The notes: generated from the letters alone by a model not told the origin. Positions 23,601 to 34,500 are shown, counted from the first letter of the stretch. The stretch is DNA of 64,000 nt from Heterotrichella gracilis (GCA_032358255.1 JAULBX010001115.1:1-64000); one strand, 5' to 3'. Translations and numbers: made by a program.

Positions 23601-26227
23601 AGCAAGGGTGGCTATACGGGGTGGGCCAGCAAGGGTGAACTTGACGCGCTTAGCGGTTGGGGGGTAGGGGGCAAACTCCTCGCTGGGGGGTGGGGGCTGC
23701 GGGGAGGCCTCTGGCGGGGGTGGCGGGGGCTGCTCAGGTGGCGACGCAGGCGGTTCGACAGGAGGCGCCACCTCTGCTGGAATGGGGGCAGCTGCGGGAG
23801 GCGCCTGCGCATACAAGTGGCCATGGCATCAGGCGGTGCCCACCGCTGCTACAGGGCATGGCATGGCATGCACACAATTGCAGGCGCAAGTTGTCCCTGC
23901 TGCAGCAATCGCGCACCGTTTCCGCCACTGGCTGTGGTGCCACCTTGGTCTTGTCCTCCAGTAGCACGCTGAACACCTTGGAGCCCTTCACCCACCCCTC
24001 CAGGTCGCCGCGCTGCGCGGGAGTGAGCAGGGTGGAGCGGTCCCGCAGCATGCAGCGCACCACATCGCGCGCCGCATCCAGGTTCTGGGTGCGCCCGATG
24101 CCGGTGGTGGTGAAGATGTGGATGGCGCGGATGCCGACCAGCACGCGCGCCGACAGCTCGGCGATTTCGGGGCACTCACTGGCACCGCTGACCTTCTTGG
24201 TCTGCACCAGGGAAAGGGCATGATCGGAGTGGAATGGGATGCTCTCAAGTGGACTAACAGAAGTGCAGGGATATTATCACAAAGGGCTGCCCACACAATC
24301 TCACACAGCATGGGGGCTGCCGCTGGGATGTGCCAGGGGGTGTATTGGAATATAAAAAACAAGGGGAAGTTGCGCTGCACGCGCAGTTAGGGTTCAATCG
24401 AGCAAGGCTTACAGGAGCCAGCAGAGGGCAGAGGCAGGGGAAGCAGTGTTGCTAGGGCGCACCTTTTTTAGGATCTTGTACAAAGCATACAGCTTGCGCA
24501 GCGCAGACCGTAGATCCTTGCACACTACATCTAGTGACCTGCGGCAGCGGCGGCAGTACCCTATCAGCCAAGACCATTCCACTTTTTGGGCCTGAACCCC
24601 CTCTCCATGGGAGCGATACCCAGGTGGGCAATGTGTACTTTGTAACAGTGTCAGTTTGGTTCAAGCGATGCAGCTTCCTTTGTTTGTTGTACGTTGCTCA
24701 ACCCTCTCCTCCACCAAATGGTCAGACAGCTCTCCATAAAACATACAGCATGAACTTTTACCGTGTGCATCTTTACTTGTGCAACCCACATGCAGCACAG
24801 CGCACATCATGCCAGTGTCAGGCGTCCGCAGGCACTTGAATTCCTTAGTATGATTCAATTGCACCATCTATTTGAATCCCAGATCTAAGTTCTACACGTT
24901 GTGGCTCCAGTCCAATTTGCAGTTGACGACAAGTCCCAGTGCCAGTTGAGTGACACCTTCCCAGGTTGCGTACATTTGTTATTAGCTTGCGCAACATTAC
25001 TGCCTGACTTTTTTGCCACAGCAAGTGACGAGGGCTTCATATATACTTTCATTATTTGTTGAGCCACCCATGTTAAATTCCCCACGCTTGTTTTCAGTGT
25101 CTTCAGCCTCTCCCTGTATGCAGTTTTAGGTCACTGCCTGATAGCAACTCCTACTTCTGTCACGTAGTGAATGCCCATTGGCGCCGATTTCCTTTTTCTT
25201 CCTTTGGTTAGTTTGTAGCACTGTAGCATTTTTATTTTATCTTTATATAATGCATTTAAACCAATTTATTCGCTGTTGATATATTTGTTGTTGACTTCAA
25301 CCTGGTGGGCTTTGAACACCTAAGTTTTTGGAGTACACAAGCATCAACGATTGCTGTTGCCATGCAGGCACACCGGATGAAAACCCGGTGCGTTTCCAGC
25401 CGTGGTGCGCACCTCATGACCTCCTGCATCCCCACTGACTTTGTTAGCCCCTTGATGGTTTCAGTCAAGTCAGCCGCCTCATTCTCCAGCTCCTGCTGGT
25501 TAGCATCCACCCATTGACCCTCCTGGGGCGCACTGCCCTCCCGCAGCCCACTACCGTCCACACTATCACGCTCCCTGCTGCGGGTTTTCTCCCTGGAGGC
25601 CTCCCTGTCCCCATCTGAGCGAGGTTCTGACCGCTGCCTCAGCCGGGCCCGCTGCCTTTCCTCAAAGGTGCTGCCACGGAAGGGTGCCACGCGGGGAGGG
25701 GAGTCCCTGGGTGGGGCAGGGCTGGCACACCCGGGTGACCTCACCTCACCAGGTTCCCTATCCCTAACCACACCACCCCTATTGATCTGCTCCCTTTCGT
25801 GATAGGAGAGCTTCCTGCGGTTTGGTGGTGACGGCCCGCTAAAACCCCGTTGGGGGTACCCGCCACCCCTTGGCCAGCCCCTTTCATCGGGTGGTGGTGG
25901 CCTGCGGTCCCTGAAAGGGGGAGGGCCGCGTGCAGGGCCAGAGGGACCACTAGGAGGGGGATAGTCACCATAGGGCTCAAAGGGGCGCTGGTGGGGTGGG
26001 GGGTCATATGGTTCTTCTCGGTACGGCCTCTCCCGCTCCTGAAGCAGTGGCAAAGAGGGGCAGAGAGGCATTGTCAGTCGGGCGTTCTGTAGGCAACAGA
26101 GGGCGGCCTGTAGGCAACTCGTGTTTCAACATCAGGGTGAGAAGCTGCTTACAGGTGCAGAAGGCTCAAGTTCCTCTGGCAGCTCCCCTTCCTCCAGCTC
26201 CCCTTCTTCCAGCTCAGGTCGAGACAT
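20680..26227 (-). CDS. RNA polymerase II CTD phosphatase, FCP1/CPL-type
   Basis: Thirteen exons in transcript order: 26227-26153, 26038-25413, 24538-24463, 24201-23917, 23804-23436, 23264-23138, 23028-22923, 22655-22327, 22155-22067, 21848-21573, 21413-21249, 20954-20908 and 20743-20680. All phases close to give 877 residues. The enzyme removes phosphates from Ser residues of the Pol II C-terminal tail, as FCP1 and plant CPL3/CPL4 do. The catalytic motif is LVLDLDHTLL (D564, D566) in exon 8, and the second acidic motif is IIVDDS (D690, D691) in exon 9. The last three exons form a BRCT domain (787-877) with VYWAQRTGKHVVLPAWL. The N-terminus has Glu-rich repeats (ELEEGELEEGEL), an Arg/Pro-rich low-complexity stretch of about 200 residues, and a helical domain. 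A Pro-rich linker with several SPMSP/PLSP motifs precedes the phosphatase and may itself be phosphorylated. Confidence 0.94.
23032..23052. repeat. (CA)n microsatellite
   Basis: About ten CA dinucleotides lie in the CTD phosphatase intron directly beside the acceptor of exon 7. Confidence 0.9.
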
Positions 26228-27341
26228 TGCTGACCCTTGGAAGGCTGGACAGGCAAGTCAAAGAAATCAGTGGACCAACTTGAAAACAAAGTGACAAAGA
26301 ATTTGTGGAGGTGTCAAGTAAGTACTCCTTGGTCGATGCCGTAGAGCAGCAGCACTGCTTCACTCGCTGTAACGTTGTGGTGTAAGTGGCATACCATCAT
26401 CTGCCAGAACAGCGGTTACAAACTCGTGCAGGTGACTACAGGGGTTGCGAGTAACAGGTGGTTGGCAATCCAAGGCGCTGGTGCCCACTTATGATGCAAA
26501 ACAGTTTCAAAACAAGAGAACGGTATACGGTCAGAACAGAGGAAAGGGAGGCGACCGCGAGCGATGCCAGTTGCGGCGTGAAACTTGCATTAACAGCAAG
26601 GATCACGCGGTAGTGCGCACCTGTGCAACGCTAGGTCCTGGGAAGTGTCCGCTTCCTGTATCAAGCGCGCTGCAGGCAAAGACTTGTCTAACAAGGAAGC
26701 AGTCTCAAACAATTGGGACAACAGTCAGGATGCGTGTGGGCGGTTCAACGCTGTTCTTCAACAGTCCATCGTTTCACAAACGCAGCGCATCAGTTGCTTG
26801 ACAGCAAGCCAGTCTAGTATGTATGCCAGCAACAACACCTTTTGCTCAAGTTTCTGTGGTGTTTATGCCTTTTTAAAACAGGGCCCAAATTTACAACGAA
26901 GACATCCGAATGCCTTATCCCCTCCCCTCCCATCCGGGATTTCATCCCATCCCCAATGGGCATGTCCAAATTTTAATCTTATTCCTTTCTGTTTCTATTC
27001 AGAAATTGGCTCTTAATTCTATCTGTTCCTTCCACACAGTCTTTTAACTGGCAGACGAGTTAAACTATCAGCCCTGACTTGTGTACTACTGCGGCAGGTA
27101 TGGTAGGCAATCAAGGAACTGTTACAGTCCCCCGCCTTGGCGAGTGGAAATTACTCCCCAAAACAAATGACTAATAACGTTTTCATCCCAGCTTGTTTCC
27201 AAGTGCTTCACATGCCTTGGCTGGTGGCATGAAACGCCTCCACATCTTGCCTGATCCCCCCCGGCCTTGCAAACAAACCGTGTTGGTCTACATGGGTGTA
27301 TCCACCCGCACCAGCCCATGCGTCGCACAGTGGGCCCAAAA
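26228..27341. promoter_or_regulatory. Upstream region of the CTD phosphatase gene
   Basis: This region lies between the CTD phosphatase start (26225-26227) and the stop of the dsRBD protein (27342); both genes are on the minus strand, so it is promoter plus 3' UTR. Plus-strand frames at 26445-26801 and 26645-27016 show no domain. Confidence 0.4.
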
Positions 27342-30300
27342 CTAGACCACGACCTGGCCCAGCTTGGTCAGCGCCTGCCTCGCCACATCAGCCTTTGCCT
27401 TCTTCTTGTTCAAGCAAGGCGGCGACGCCAGCCCGTCCACACCCAACTGCGCCAGGGACAGGGTGGCCAGGTGGCGCACACAGGCTGGGCCCTCCTCGCG
27501 CGTCTTGAACCCGTACACAGGCTGCTGCCACTTGTTCTTGTCGCACAGCTCCTTGAGAAGCTAGAGTAACAGGAGAAAGCACGGGTGGGTGTGGAGGTAG
27601 AGCCAGGCATGCAATTGACAATGCCATGCGGTCCATTCCATGCATTGGAAAGTGTACATGATCAGAGCAAATTTGATCCATAATACCGTGCAGCTCAACC
27701 CCAATGGCCATTTGGCGATGTCCAGTGGATGCAAGGCTGTGGATTCTGCAGACACCCTGGGTGCCCGCCAGGTGCAGTGCAAGATGGGGACAGGCACCCC
27801 CATGTGGCCACACAGACCACGCCATACTGCTGCTGGCATGCACAGAGCCTTTGACGGTACACTGAAGCCACGCCCAGTTAGATCATATTCCTTACCTGCA
27901 CAGGGCTCTTGTCCTGTGGAGAGCCGCTTGGCGCCCCTTCGCCCACCTTGCGCCGCTTGGCAGGGCTTGGCTGACTTTCCTGCCCCCCTGCCGCAGTGCT
28001 GTCCTCCTGCACACGTAATCAAAACCCTTGCACATGCCCCATCGCATTCCATTGGAAGCTGAATGCCAGGCTAGCACGCTGTGAACCAGATCTTGTGCGC
28101 CATCCTACATGCAACTGTATTGCAGTACCAAACATGCACAATGGGGCAAATCGTCACTGATTTGCACTGCGCTACACACCACCCGCAAATGCATCGCCTC
28201 GGCATGGCCATGAGCACGCACCTGGGGTCCCTTGGCGCCCGTCGCCAGCTTGGCTGCGCACAGGGCCACCGGGCTGCCCACTGTCGAGATGGAGCAGGCT
28301 GTAGAGTGGCGGTCTAGGGCACCGTGCAGGAACAGGAGGGCAAACAGCGCGGAGGTCTGCTCAGCCTCGGCGCCGTGTGTGAATGCATGGTCTGCGGGTG
28401 GGGAAGGGATGGATTGGCGGGGTGAGGTGGACAGCACAATGGGCTGGGCAACAGATGGCCTGGTGACCGGAGAAAGATGTTGCCCAGTGCAGGGGTGCAG
28501 TGCATGGCTGGGTGTGTCAAGCTGTAGGGGACATAATTATGGACAGGAGGGCAATGCCTCTGCTAACTCCTCTTGAAGAAGTTCCTTAACCCCCGCGCAT
28601 ATTCAAGGACAGGCTGCGTAGTTACTAAGGGTGTGGCAAGGCAGTGGCAGGCTTGGTGGTGCAGACAGCCATGGCAGGTACCCATGTGCATCCATGTAGG
28701 CAGGTGAATTATTGTAGGCAGGTGAATTATTTCACCTGGTGTGATCTGCAGGCCTAAATGCGGAATTGTGCATGTGGCTGAAAGCTGCTTGGTACTGGAT
28801 TTCTGGCTGGTAGGCTGGCAGGAAAAGATGCTGAAGCAGACCTGGGGCAGCTGCGGAGGGAACTAGGCGGTCAATGTCCGCCCAGGCAGCGGGTGAGGTG
28901 AGGGGGTTGACTACCAGTGTCGTGCGTCAACAGCTTGCTATGCATCATATGAAGCTACAAGGTATACCAGGCAGTGCACAGCAGGCAGGCAATGCACCGC
29001 AGAGCAATAGGGGATGGAGATGTGGGTCCCATGGTTCCTCTATTGCACCCACCTTGTTGTGTGTGCACCAGTTTCGCAGGTGCTGCTTAGGATCGGTGCC
29101 CTCCCACTTGCCTCGCTGGTAGCACACCAAGGAGGGCAGGCGAGGGTCAGGGTTGTCCACCCTGCGCAGCTCGTAATGCCTGCAAGAGGGGAGGGGCTGT
29201 CAGGCTTGGCGCTCCTATATAGCTGGGTAGCGACTTGGCTCTGGCGTGTGATGACCAACCCATTCGCTGACATGACACCAATGCATCGTCACCACATCCA
29301 GCCTGCATAATCCGCCACATGCCGCCTGGGCGTACTTCTGCGTCCTTGCCAGCGCAACGTGCTGCACCCCCCTCCCCTCACCTGGCTATCCACTCTTGAA
29401 CTGCTGGCAAGAAAGGCGCAGCAGGGTGACCGCCGCCCCAATCTTCAATTTCGTCAGCAATGACGTCCAGGGGCTTCCAGTTGGCACCAGCACTCTCGCC
29501 ATCAAAGGGTTCCATTGGCTTCTGAACTGTCTCCGATACGTCTATGCCAATATAGAGCCTGACCACCTGGTCACCTGTTGTCACCTACAGCACAAAGTCT
29601 CGAGTTGCAAGCTGTAGACGGGTTGTGTTGTTAGTTAGTTAGTTAGTTACATGCATTCGAGCAATACAGCCAGATTAGCAGTCGGTCTTGCATATGCGGC
29701 GCCACGCAGCTCTTTTTTGGCACTGTTTGAACCACTTATTGATCCCACGCAACTTGAGGTCCTGCTGGAGTAAGTCAGCCCACGTGGCCCTTGGCTTACC
29801 TACCCCCTTTGCCCCCTCTACCCTACCAAACACCATACATTTAGGAACCCTATCGTCTGATAAACGTCCTAAATGTCCCAACCAGCGTAGCCTAATGTCC
29901 CTGAGTTTGTCACTTATGCTTTGTAAGCCACACTTGCTAAGGGTTGTGTTGTAGTGCGCACAGACCCAGAATTCCCCAACAAGCTTAGGGCATTACAGCG
30001 GCTACCCCCCGTCCATGGCCACCACCAAGTGCAGGGCAGTCAAAGTCCGCTCTTCACTTCCAGAGGGAGGCTTCCATCCAGCGCAGGGTAAGACACGCAC
30101 CTCACGACACAAGTCACCAGTACTTGTTCATACACTTCAACAGATTACCTCCACATGCTTGTCCTCTGACAGGTAGGCAGCGGCGCCCTCTATCCCGTGC
30201 TTCTGGGCAACACGGTCTGCCACCTCAACACCCGAACACCCTGCCTCCGCCGGTCCAATGGGAAACGCCACGTGATCTTCATAGCAGGAGGAACATTCTG

Positions 30301-30397
30301 GACCCTTGCCCACGAGCAGCACTAGCTCGCAGCCCTCCAGAAGCAACACCGACCCATACTGGTCCGCCGCCCGGTCGCTGGCCGCTGCCTCCGCCAT
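27342..30397 (-). CDS. Nudix-like domain fused to two dsRNA-binding domains
   Basis: Seven exons in transcript order: 30397-30149, 29584-29382, 29179-29053, 28850-28736, 28391-28222, 28006-27896 and 27560-27342. All phases close, giving 397 residues from the Met at 30397; the frame stays open to an acceptor at 30438, so an upstream exon is possible. Residues about 15-140 look like a degenerate Nudix fold: YGSVLLLEGCELVLLVGKG, then AFPIGPAEAGCSGVEVADRV where the Nudix box should be, then VRLYIGIDV and WKPLDVIADEI. The catalytic REx2EE is absent. Next is a dsRBD-like unit (PKQHLRNWCTHNKLPQVCF ... LSATCTIPHLGL ... AEQTSALFALLFL). A KRRKVGEG basic linker follows, possibly a nuclear signal. The C-terminus is a clear dsRBD (LLKELCDKNKWQQPVYGF ... 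NKKKAKADVARQALTKLG). It likely binds structured RNA; enzymatic activity is doubtful. Confidence 0.72.
29640..29990 (-). mobile_element. 5'-truncated LINE, 3' end only
   Basis: The minus-strand frame reads KLRDIRLRWLGHLGRL, DDRVPK, GKPRATWADLLQQDLK and RAAWRRIC. This is the conserved C-terminal tail found after the reverse transcriptase of many LINE ORF2 proteins. It is followed on the minus strand by a stop at about 29675 and then a short (TAAC)n tract at about 29630-29651, the kind of simple-repeat tail some LINEs use instead of poly(A). Only the last 300 bp of the element are present. It sits in intron 1 of the Nudix/dsRBD gene in the same orientation. Confidence 0.85.
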
Positions 30398-30594
30398 GCC
30401 GTACGCTTGCCAGTCAGGGACTGCCGACGGCCTGCTTGCTGTACATTGAAAAGCACTGGTGAGGGTATGTTCGAGACTGATGTGGGTGGGAGGTGGGTGG
30501 GTGGGAGGTGGGTGGGGTGTGAGGCTGGACGTTTGGTGGGTGCATGCATGCATATGGAGTGGTGCATGTGTCCACATGCCGCAGCAAGGTGTCC

Positions 30595-31000
30595 CACTTG
30601 GTGCAGGTGCAGTTGCACATGCGCACGCAACACAGCCAGCACTTCAAATGAGTTTGAGTCTGAATTTCTCGTTAACCATCACACGAGACAGCAACATATG
30701 TAGACCTTGTACATGGCAATGTGGTTAGTTGGTAGTGGTCGTACAGTGATGGACTGTTGTCTTTTTTCCAATGGCCAACCTAGTGTTTCCAAACAGCCGA
30801 CTTGCAAAGCGAGTACCCCGGTTATGAGGGCAAGTATTTTTGCCAGGTCAGCCCAGTATTGCGAAGCATTGACCGTGTTTCAAGTGATGCTGGGACTTTT
30901 CTTGGACGGCACAAATCAGGGGCTGTTACTATCGAGAAAGGCAATCACCACTATAACACGCTTTCATCGATAGAGAGTAAGATATACACTCAATGATTCG
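30595..31000. repeat. Diverged direct repeat, copy A (partner 34225-34500)
   Basis: Three collinear blocks match the second copy with gaps: CGCAACACA(G/A)CCAG, ACCATCACACGAG plus GACCTTG, and CACCACT...ACACGCTTT.ATCG. Each copy lies upstream of a minus-strand gene. No protein similarity is visible inside the repeats. It could be duplicated promoter DNA or an old noncoding element. Confidence 0.6.
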
Positions 31001-31352
31001 CGGGGAATGTCTATTTGACTGAAGAATTGTCCACTGAAAACATAAAAATCTGTGTGGTGCTGGCAAGGGGTGTGGGGCCATAAAATCCACTGAAAGGGGA
31101 GGGAAGTTGCTGCTCCAGCTCTCATTGGGCGATGTTTCAACTGGCTGCAGGGTGTAGAGCACGCCACTGCTAACCCGCAAAACCGTCGATGCAACCAAGT
31201 TTTGGGGATGAATAGAAGATAAAATTACAAGAAATTAGAGGCTTGCGCCCCAAACCCCAGTGCACTCATAGTCAATGGGAGTGGCTCTGACAGGCTGAAA
31301 CTGACCCTTGCACAACAAACTCAAAGTTTTCGCGGGGAATGTCTATTTGACT
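30997..31352. repeat. 24-bp exact direct repeats flanking 308 bp
   Basis: A 24-bp string containing CGCGGGGAATGTCTATTTGA occurs at 30997-31020 and again at 31329-31352. The 308 bp between them have no coding potential. The structure could be an insertion bounded by a long duplication, or two copies of a tandem unit whose interiors have diverged. Confidence 0.75.
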
Positions 31353-31810
31353 AGTCAGGCCTTCACCATCAAGGGACTGATAATAAGAAAATAATAGGGT
31401 CACAAGACTTCCCTACTGGTGGCCCACATGTTACAGCTGCCAGCCGTGCCACCATCACTGAAGCGCAAGCGCAAGTTGTGCTGCCCAAATGATGCAACCA
31501 TACCACCAACAGCGCTGGCAATATTGGCGCTAATCTCCATACGGTCGCTACCCTTGGACAAATGGCCAGTGTTGCACTTGAGGATAAAATCCACACCAAG
31601 TGAGTCCGGTGATGTGATGTCACATCACCAGGACAAATACCGTCACAGCATTGACGATGGACTGAGGCTCAGCACAATAGTTTTACAAAATGTCATCTCG
31701 CATGTTGCATCCAGCAGATGCAAAAGCGCATCCATGAAGATGCCTCAGCCAGCAACCTAAGCCGCGTATAGTGCACAGCAGTCAACTGCAATGCAATGGC
31801 GTCTGGCTCT

Positions 31811-31989
31811 CAGCTCTGCACAGCTGTCCCACCCACATGTTCGTACAATTTCATACGGCAGCGTTGCCACCGTGCAAGGCATTGCCATTTTCATGGTCAT
31901 TGCCATGGGCATGGCGTAGGCTTGGACAGTGGCAGCGACGAAACATGAGTTTGTATGAACATGGGGGGTGGGACAGCTGTGCAGCGCTG
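31811..31989. ncRNA. Long imperfect fold-back, candidate small-RNA hairpin
   Basis: The left arm from 31811 (CAGCTCTGCACAGCTGTCCC) pairs with the right arm ending at 31989 (GGGACAGCTGTGCAGCGCTG). Pairing continues imperfectly for about 80 bp per arm around a short loop rich in GGCATTGCC/CATGGGCATGG. Green algae make miRNAs and siRNAs from long hairpins of this sort. A MITE is the main alternative; transcription is not shown. Confidence 0.5.
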
Positions 31990-32106
31990 ACAGATAAACA
32001 TGCAGCTGCTCAGGACTAGGGTTGATGCAATTACCCCAGCCTAAAATCAGAGAGCCTTGAATAATGCAGTGTCACAAACACGCAGTGCATATCCCAATAG
32101 CCCAAG

Positions 32107-32988
32107 CTACAAGATTGAGCAATTTGCAAAGTGCACTCCCAAATATGTTCCAAACCAATACCTACAGTCAAAGTAAATGGCACCCAGCCGCCAACACTTA
32201 TAAAATCCCTTTGCGCTGTTGGTGTAGACCCATGGGGTTACAGTCACTTGCCTGCTTGCCACTTCCCAGCGCATGCTGTCCCAGCTCCCCTCACCCCCCG
32301 ACGACCGTGGCGCTCTGAGGGCGTGTATCTGCTGACAGGGTACGCCTCGCCAAGGCATTGCTGTACGGCCCGTGCTGTCCTGCTGACTACCGCCATGGAC
32401 AGTAACACAGCTGCTTTGGACTGGCGTGGGTTTATACATATCATTCATCCGTAATCCATGCCAGTCCGAAGCAGTTGTGTTACTGTCCATAGCAGTAGTC
32501 ACCTCAGCAAGCTCCAGAGAGCACGCGCCGCACAGCAATGCCTTGGCAAGGCCAGCCTTGTCAGCAAAGCCATGCCACGATCGCGCAGACCATATAACTC
32601 GCTGCCTGGCCCCCTGCCACCTAGTGATAGTCCACACTGTACTGTGGTCTGAACAGCAGCCTGGGCTGTACTGGCACTTGGCTGGGACACTTGCTGCGGG
32701 CGCCGGTACAGGTGGACAGGCAAGCACGCCATTGGTGCCTCCTGCCATGAGTGGTGCACATAGTGCCGCCGATGCTGCTGGTGCGCCATCTGCTGCTGCT
32801 GTTGCGGGTGGTGGTGCTGGGGCTACTGCTTGTGCCCCACTGTAGCCGCCCTCAACCCTGCATGCCCATGGAGCTGCATGTGGGTTTAGAAAGCGGGTGG
32901 ATGCAGAGCCAGGTGCACGTCGCAAATGCTTGCACCACACTTTCATGAACCATTTGATACGAGCAAAACACCTGGTCCACAGTCCCAA
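32107..32988 (-). CDS. Hypothetical Cys-rich ORF (uncertain)
   Basis: A 293-codon frame. The part from about residue 35 to 165 looks coding: an Ala/Pro-rich linker (VAPAPPPATAAADGAPAASA), then KCQYSPGCCSDHSTVW, and 40 residues later CGACSLELAE. The spacing C-x5-C ... W ... C-x2-C is loosely like a GATA-type or treble-clef zinc finger with a long insertion. The C-terminal third runs through the inverted duplication and is probably not translated as such. It may be an exon of the gene at 33170-33837 upstream, or part of a repeat. I do not recognise the family. Confidence 0.25.
   Translation of the reverse strand: MGLWTRCFARIKWFMKVWCKHLRRAPGSASTRFLNPHAAPWACRVEGGYSGAQAVAPAPPPATAAADGAPAASAALCAPLMAGGTNGVLACPPVPAPAASVPAKCQYSPGCCSDHSTVWTITRWQGARQRVIWSARSWHGFADKAGLAKALLCGACSLELAEVTTAMDSNTTASDWHGLRMNDMYKPTPVQSSCVTVHGGSQQDSTGRTAMPWRGVPCQQIHALRAPRSSGGEGSWDSMRWEVASRQVTVTPWVYTNSAKGFYKCWRLGAIYFDCRYWFGTYLGVHFANCSIL
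32331..32566. ncRNA. Inverted duplication of coding-like sequence, candidate hairpin RNA
   Basis: Arms of about 110 bp (32331-32430 and 32457-32566) are inverted copies at roughly 75-80% identity. They share CAGCAATGCCTTGGC and GTTACTGTCCAT in opposite orientation and leave a loop of about 25 bp. The right arm overlaps the minus-strand Cys-rich frame at 32107-32988, so the left arm is an inverted copy of part of that frame. This is the arrangement expected when a miRNA gene arises from an inverted duplication of its target. A MITE end is the alternative. Confidence 0.55.
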
Positions 32989-33169
32989 CAGGACTTAGCC
33001 AAAGCATGCATTTGAACCATTGAAATGGAGACCATCCTTGCTATACGCTTGCTGCTATGGAAGCCACTACTAGTTTTCTTCACCCAAAGTGGAACCAGAG
33101 GGGTGTGGAAAGTGGTACAGCAAGACATGTACTGTAGACAGCAGACAGAAGCAAGGCGTGCCACTGTAC

Positions 33170-33837
33170 CTTGTCCACCAGATCTGCACTTCTGGCCCTC
33201 TCGTCCTCAGCAAGAGCCCGCAGCTTTGGGAGGTGCTTGCTGAAAACGGTTTTGAGCTCGGCAGCCAGCTTCAGCACTGCCATCTGCTGTGACTCCTGCA
33301 GCGCCGCGCGTGTAGAGCCGCCAAGGAGCCTGTACAGCCTCGCTGCCTCCTCAAAGACACCCTCTGAGGAAAGGAAGCCCACGGCGGTGTTTTTGGCCAG
33401 AATGATGTCGTCCAGGGCGCTGCAAAGGAGCATCTCCTCCTCCCCAGGGTTGATGGACTTGCTGTGCTCCATCTCCTTGGCAAGGGCTGTCTTGGTGAGC
33501 AGGTCCTTGACCAGGCCACGCAGAGACGGGTTGCCAGTGAACTCGCTGAAGGTGGTCGAAGCACCAGCTCCCCCGCGATGGTCTTCACCAGCTCTTCGAC
33601 CACGTACAGAATCAGCCCTTCGCATGCTGTGACCTCTTTGGGCACCAGCATGAGTGTGGCAAAGAGAAGTCCCTTCCTTGCCCGCGAGGTTGTGGTCGCC
33701 TCTTCAAGCTGCTGCTTCAATTGCTCGAACCGCTGGAGAAGCGCGGGGTCCGTTCGCTGCCTGCCCTTGCTCTTCTGTCTGGCCTTGTTCCTGCCTGACC
33801 TCCTGCCCAACTTGATCAAACACGTCTGGCAAAAAAC
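33170..33837 (-). CDS. Hypothetical helical protein, apparent one-base frame break
   Basis: Bounded by a plausible acceptor (33838-33840) and donor (33168-33169). One frame encodes RFEQLKQQLEEATTTSRARKG and ACEGLILYVVEELVKTIAG. The protein-like signal then moves to another frame, GASTTFSEFTGNPSLRGLVKDLL through VFEEAARLYRLLGG to LRALAEDERARSADLVDK. The switch lies at about 33560-33570 in a run of five G; six G would keep one frame, so a lost base in the assembly is the simplest reading. The product is almost all helix, with no membrane segment and no family I know. First and last exons were not found. Confidence 0.4.
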
Positions 33838-34224
33838 CTGCACAAGGAGGAATGGCGTTGACGTCTGCAGAAAACACCGTGGTCAAGCAGCCCTGCATCA
33901 TACAAGAGGAACCAAAGTGTAGAAAGGATGGCGCTGGTTTGGGGCAAAACCCTTGCTGATAGACTGAAGAGTGAGGTGCAACAACTGGACAGCAACACAC
34001 GCACCGTTGTTGACCACTGAGTGCCTATGCAGTACTGCGAGTACGGCGCTTTTGCTTCGTGTTAAGTTGACAGTTAGAGGCTGCTGTGCTTGGAGAGTTA
34101 TTGGTGAGGGAGTGTGCGGGTTGCAAGCCACGATCCCTGGACTTTTGTGTGCATGCAATAGCCCCACATTTTCAGAGTGCATGCATGTGGCATGTCCTCA
34201 GGCATGGCCGCAGCCTTGCGCACG

Positions 34225-34500
34225 ACAGAAGGGCGCAGTTGCACAACCAACGCAACACAACCAGATTTGAGACTGAAGTGCCCATAAACCATCACACGAG
34301 CAATATGTCGACCTTGAGCCGCATGCAAGCACAGGGAGCTCACCTGGGCAGTACACTTCAGGGGATGATAGCTACTAATAACATCCTCGAAGACCGTGCA
34401 CTATATCTTCCTTTCCTACGGTGTCACCACTTTTTTCGGGCAAACAGCATTCACCACTGCAGTACACGCTTTATCGTTAAAGAATAAGGTAAACTTACAT
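34225..34500. repeat. Diverged direct repeat, copy B (partner 30595-31000)
   Basis: Carries the same three blocks in the same order as the copy near 30.6-31.0 kb, with more deletions. It lies in the divergent intergenic space between the 33-kb hypothetical gene (-) and the SNIP1-like gene (+). Confidence 0.6.

Noticed and set aside
26445-27016. Plus-strand ORFs upstream of the CTD phosphatase
   Set aside because: No domain, no splice context and ordinary noncoding composition.
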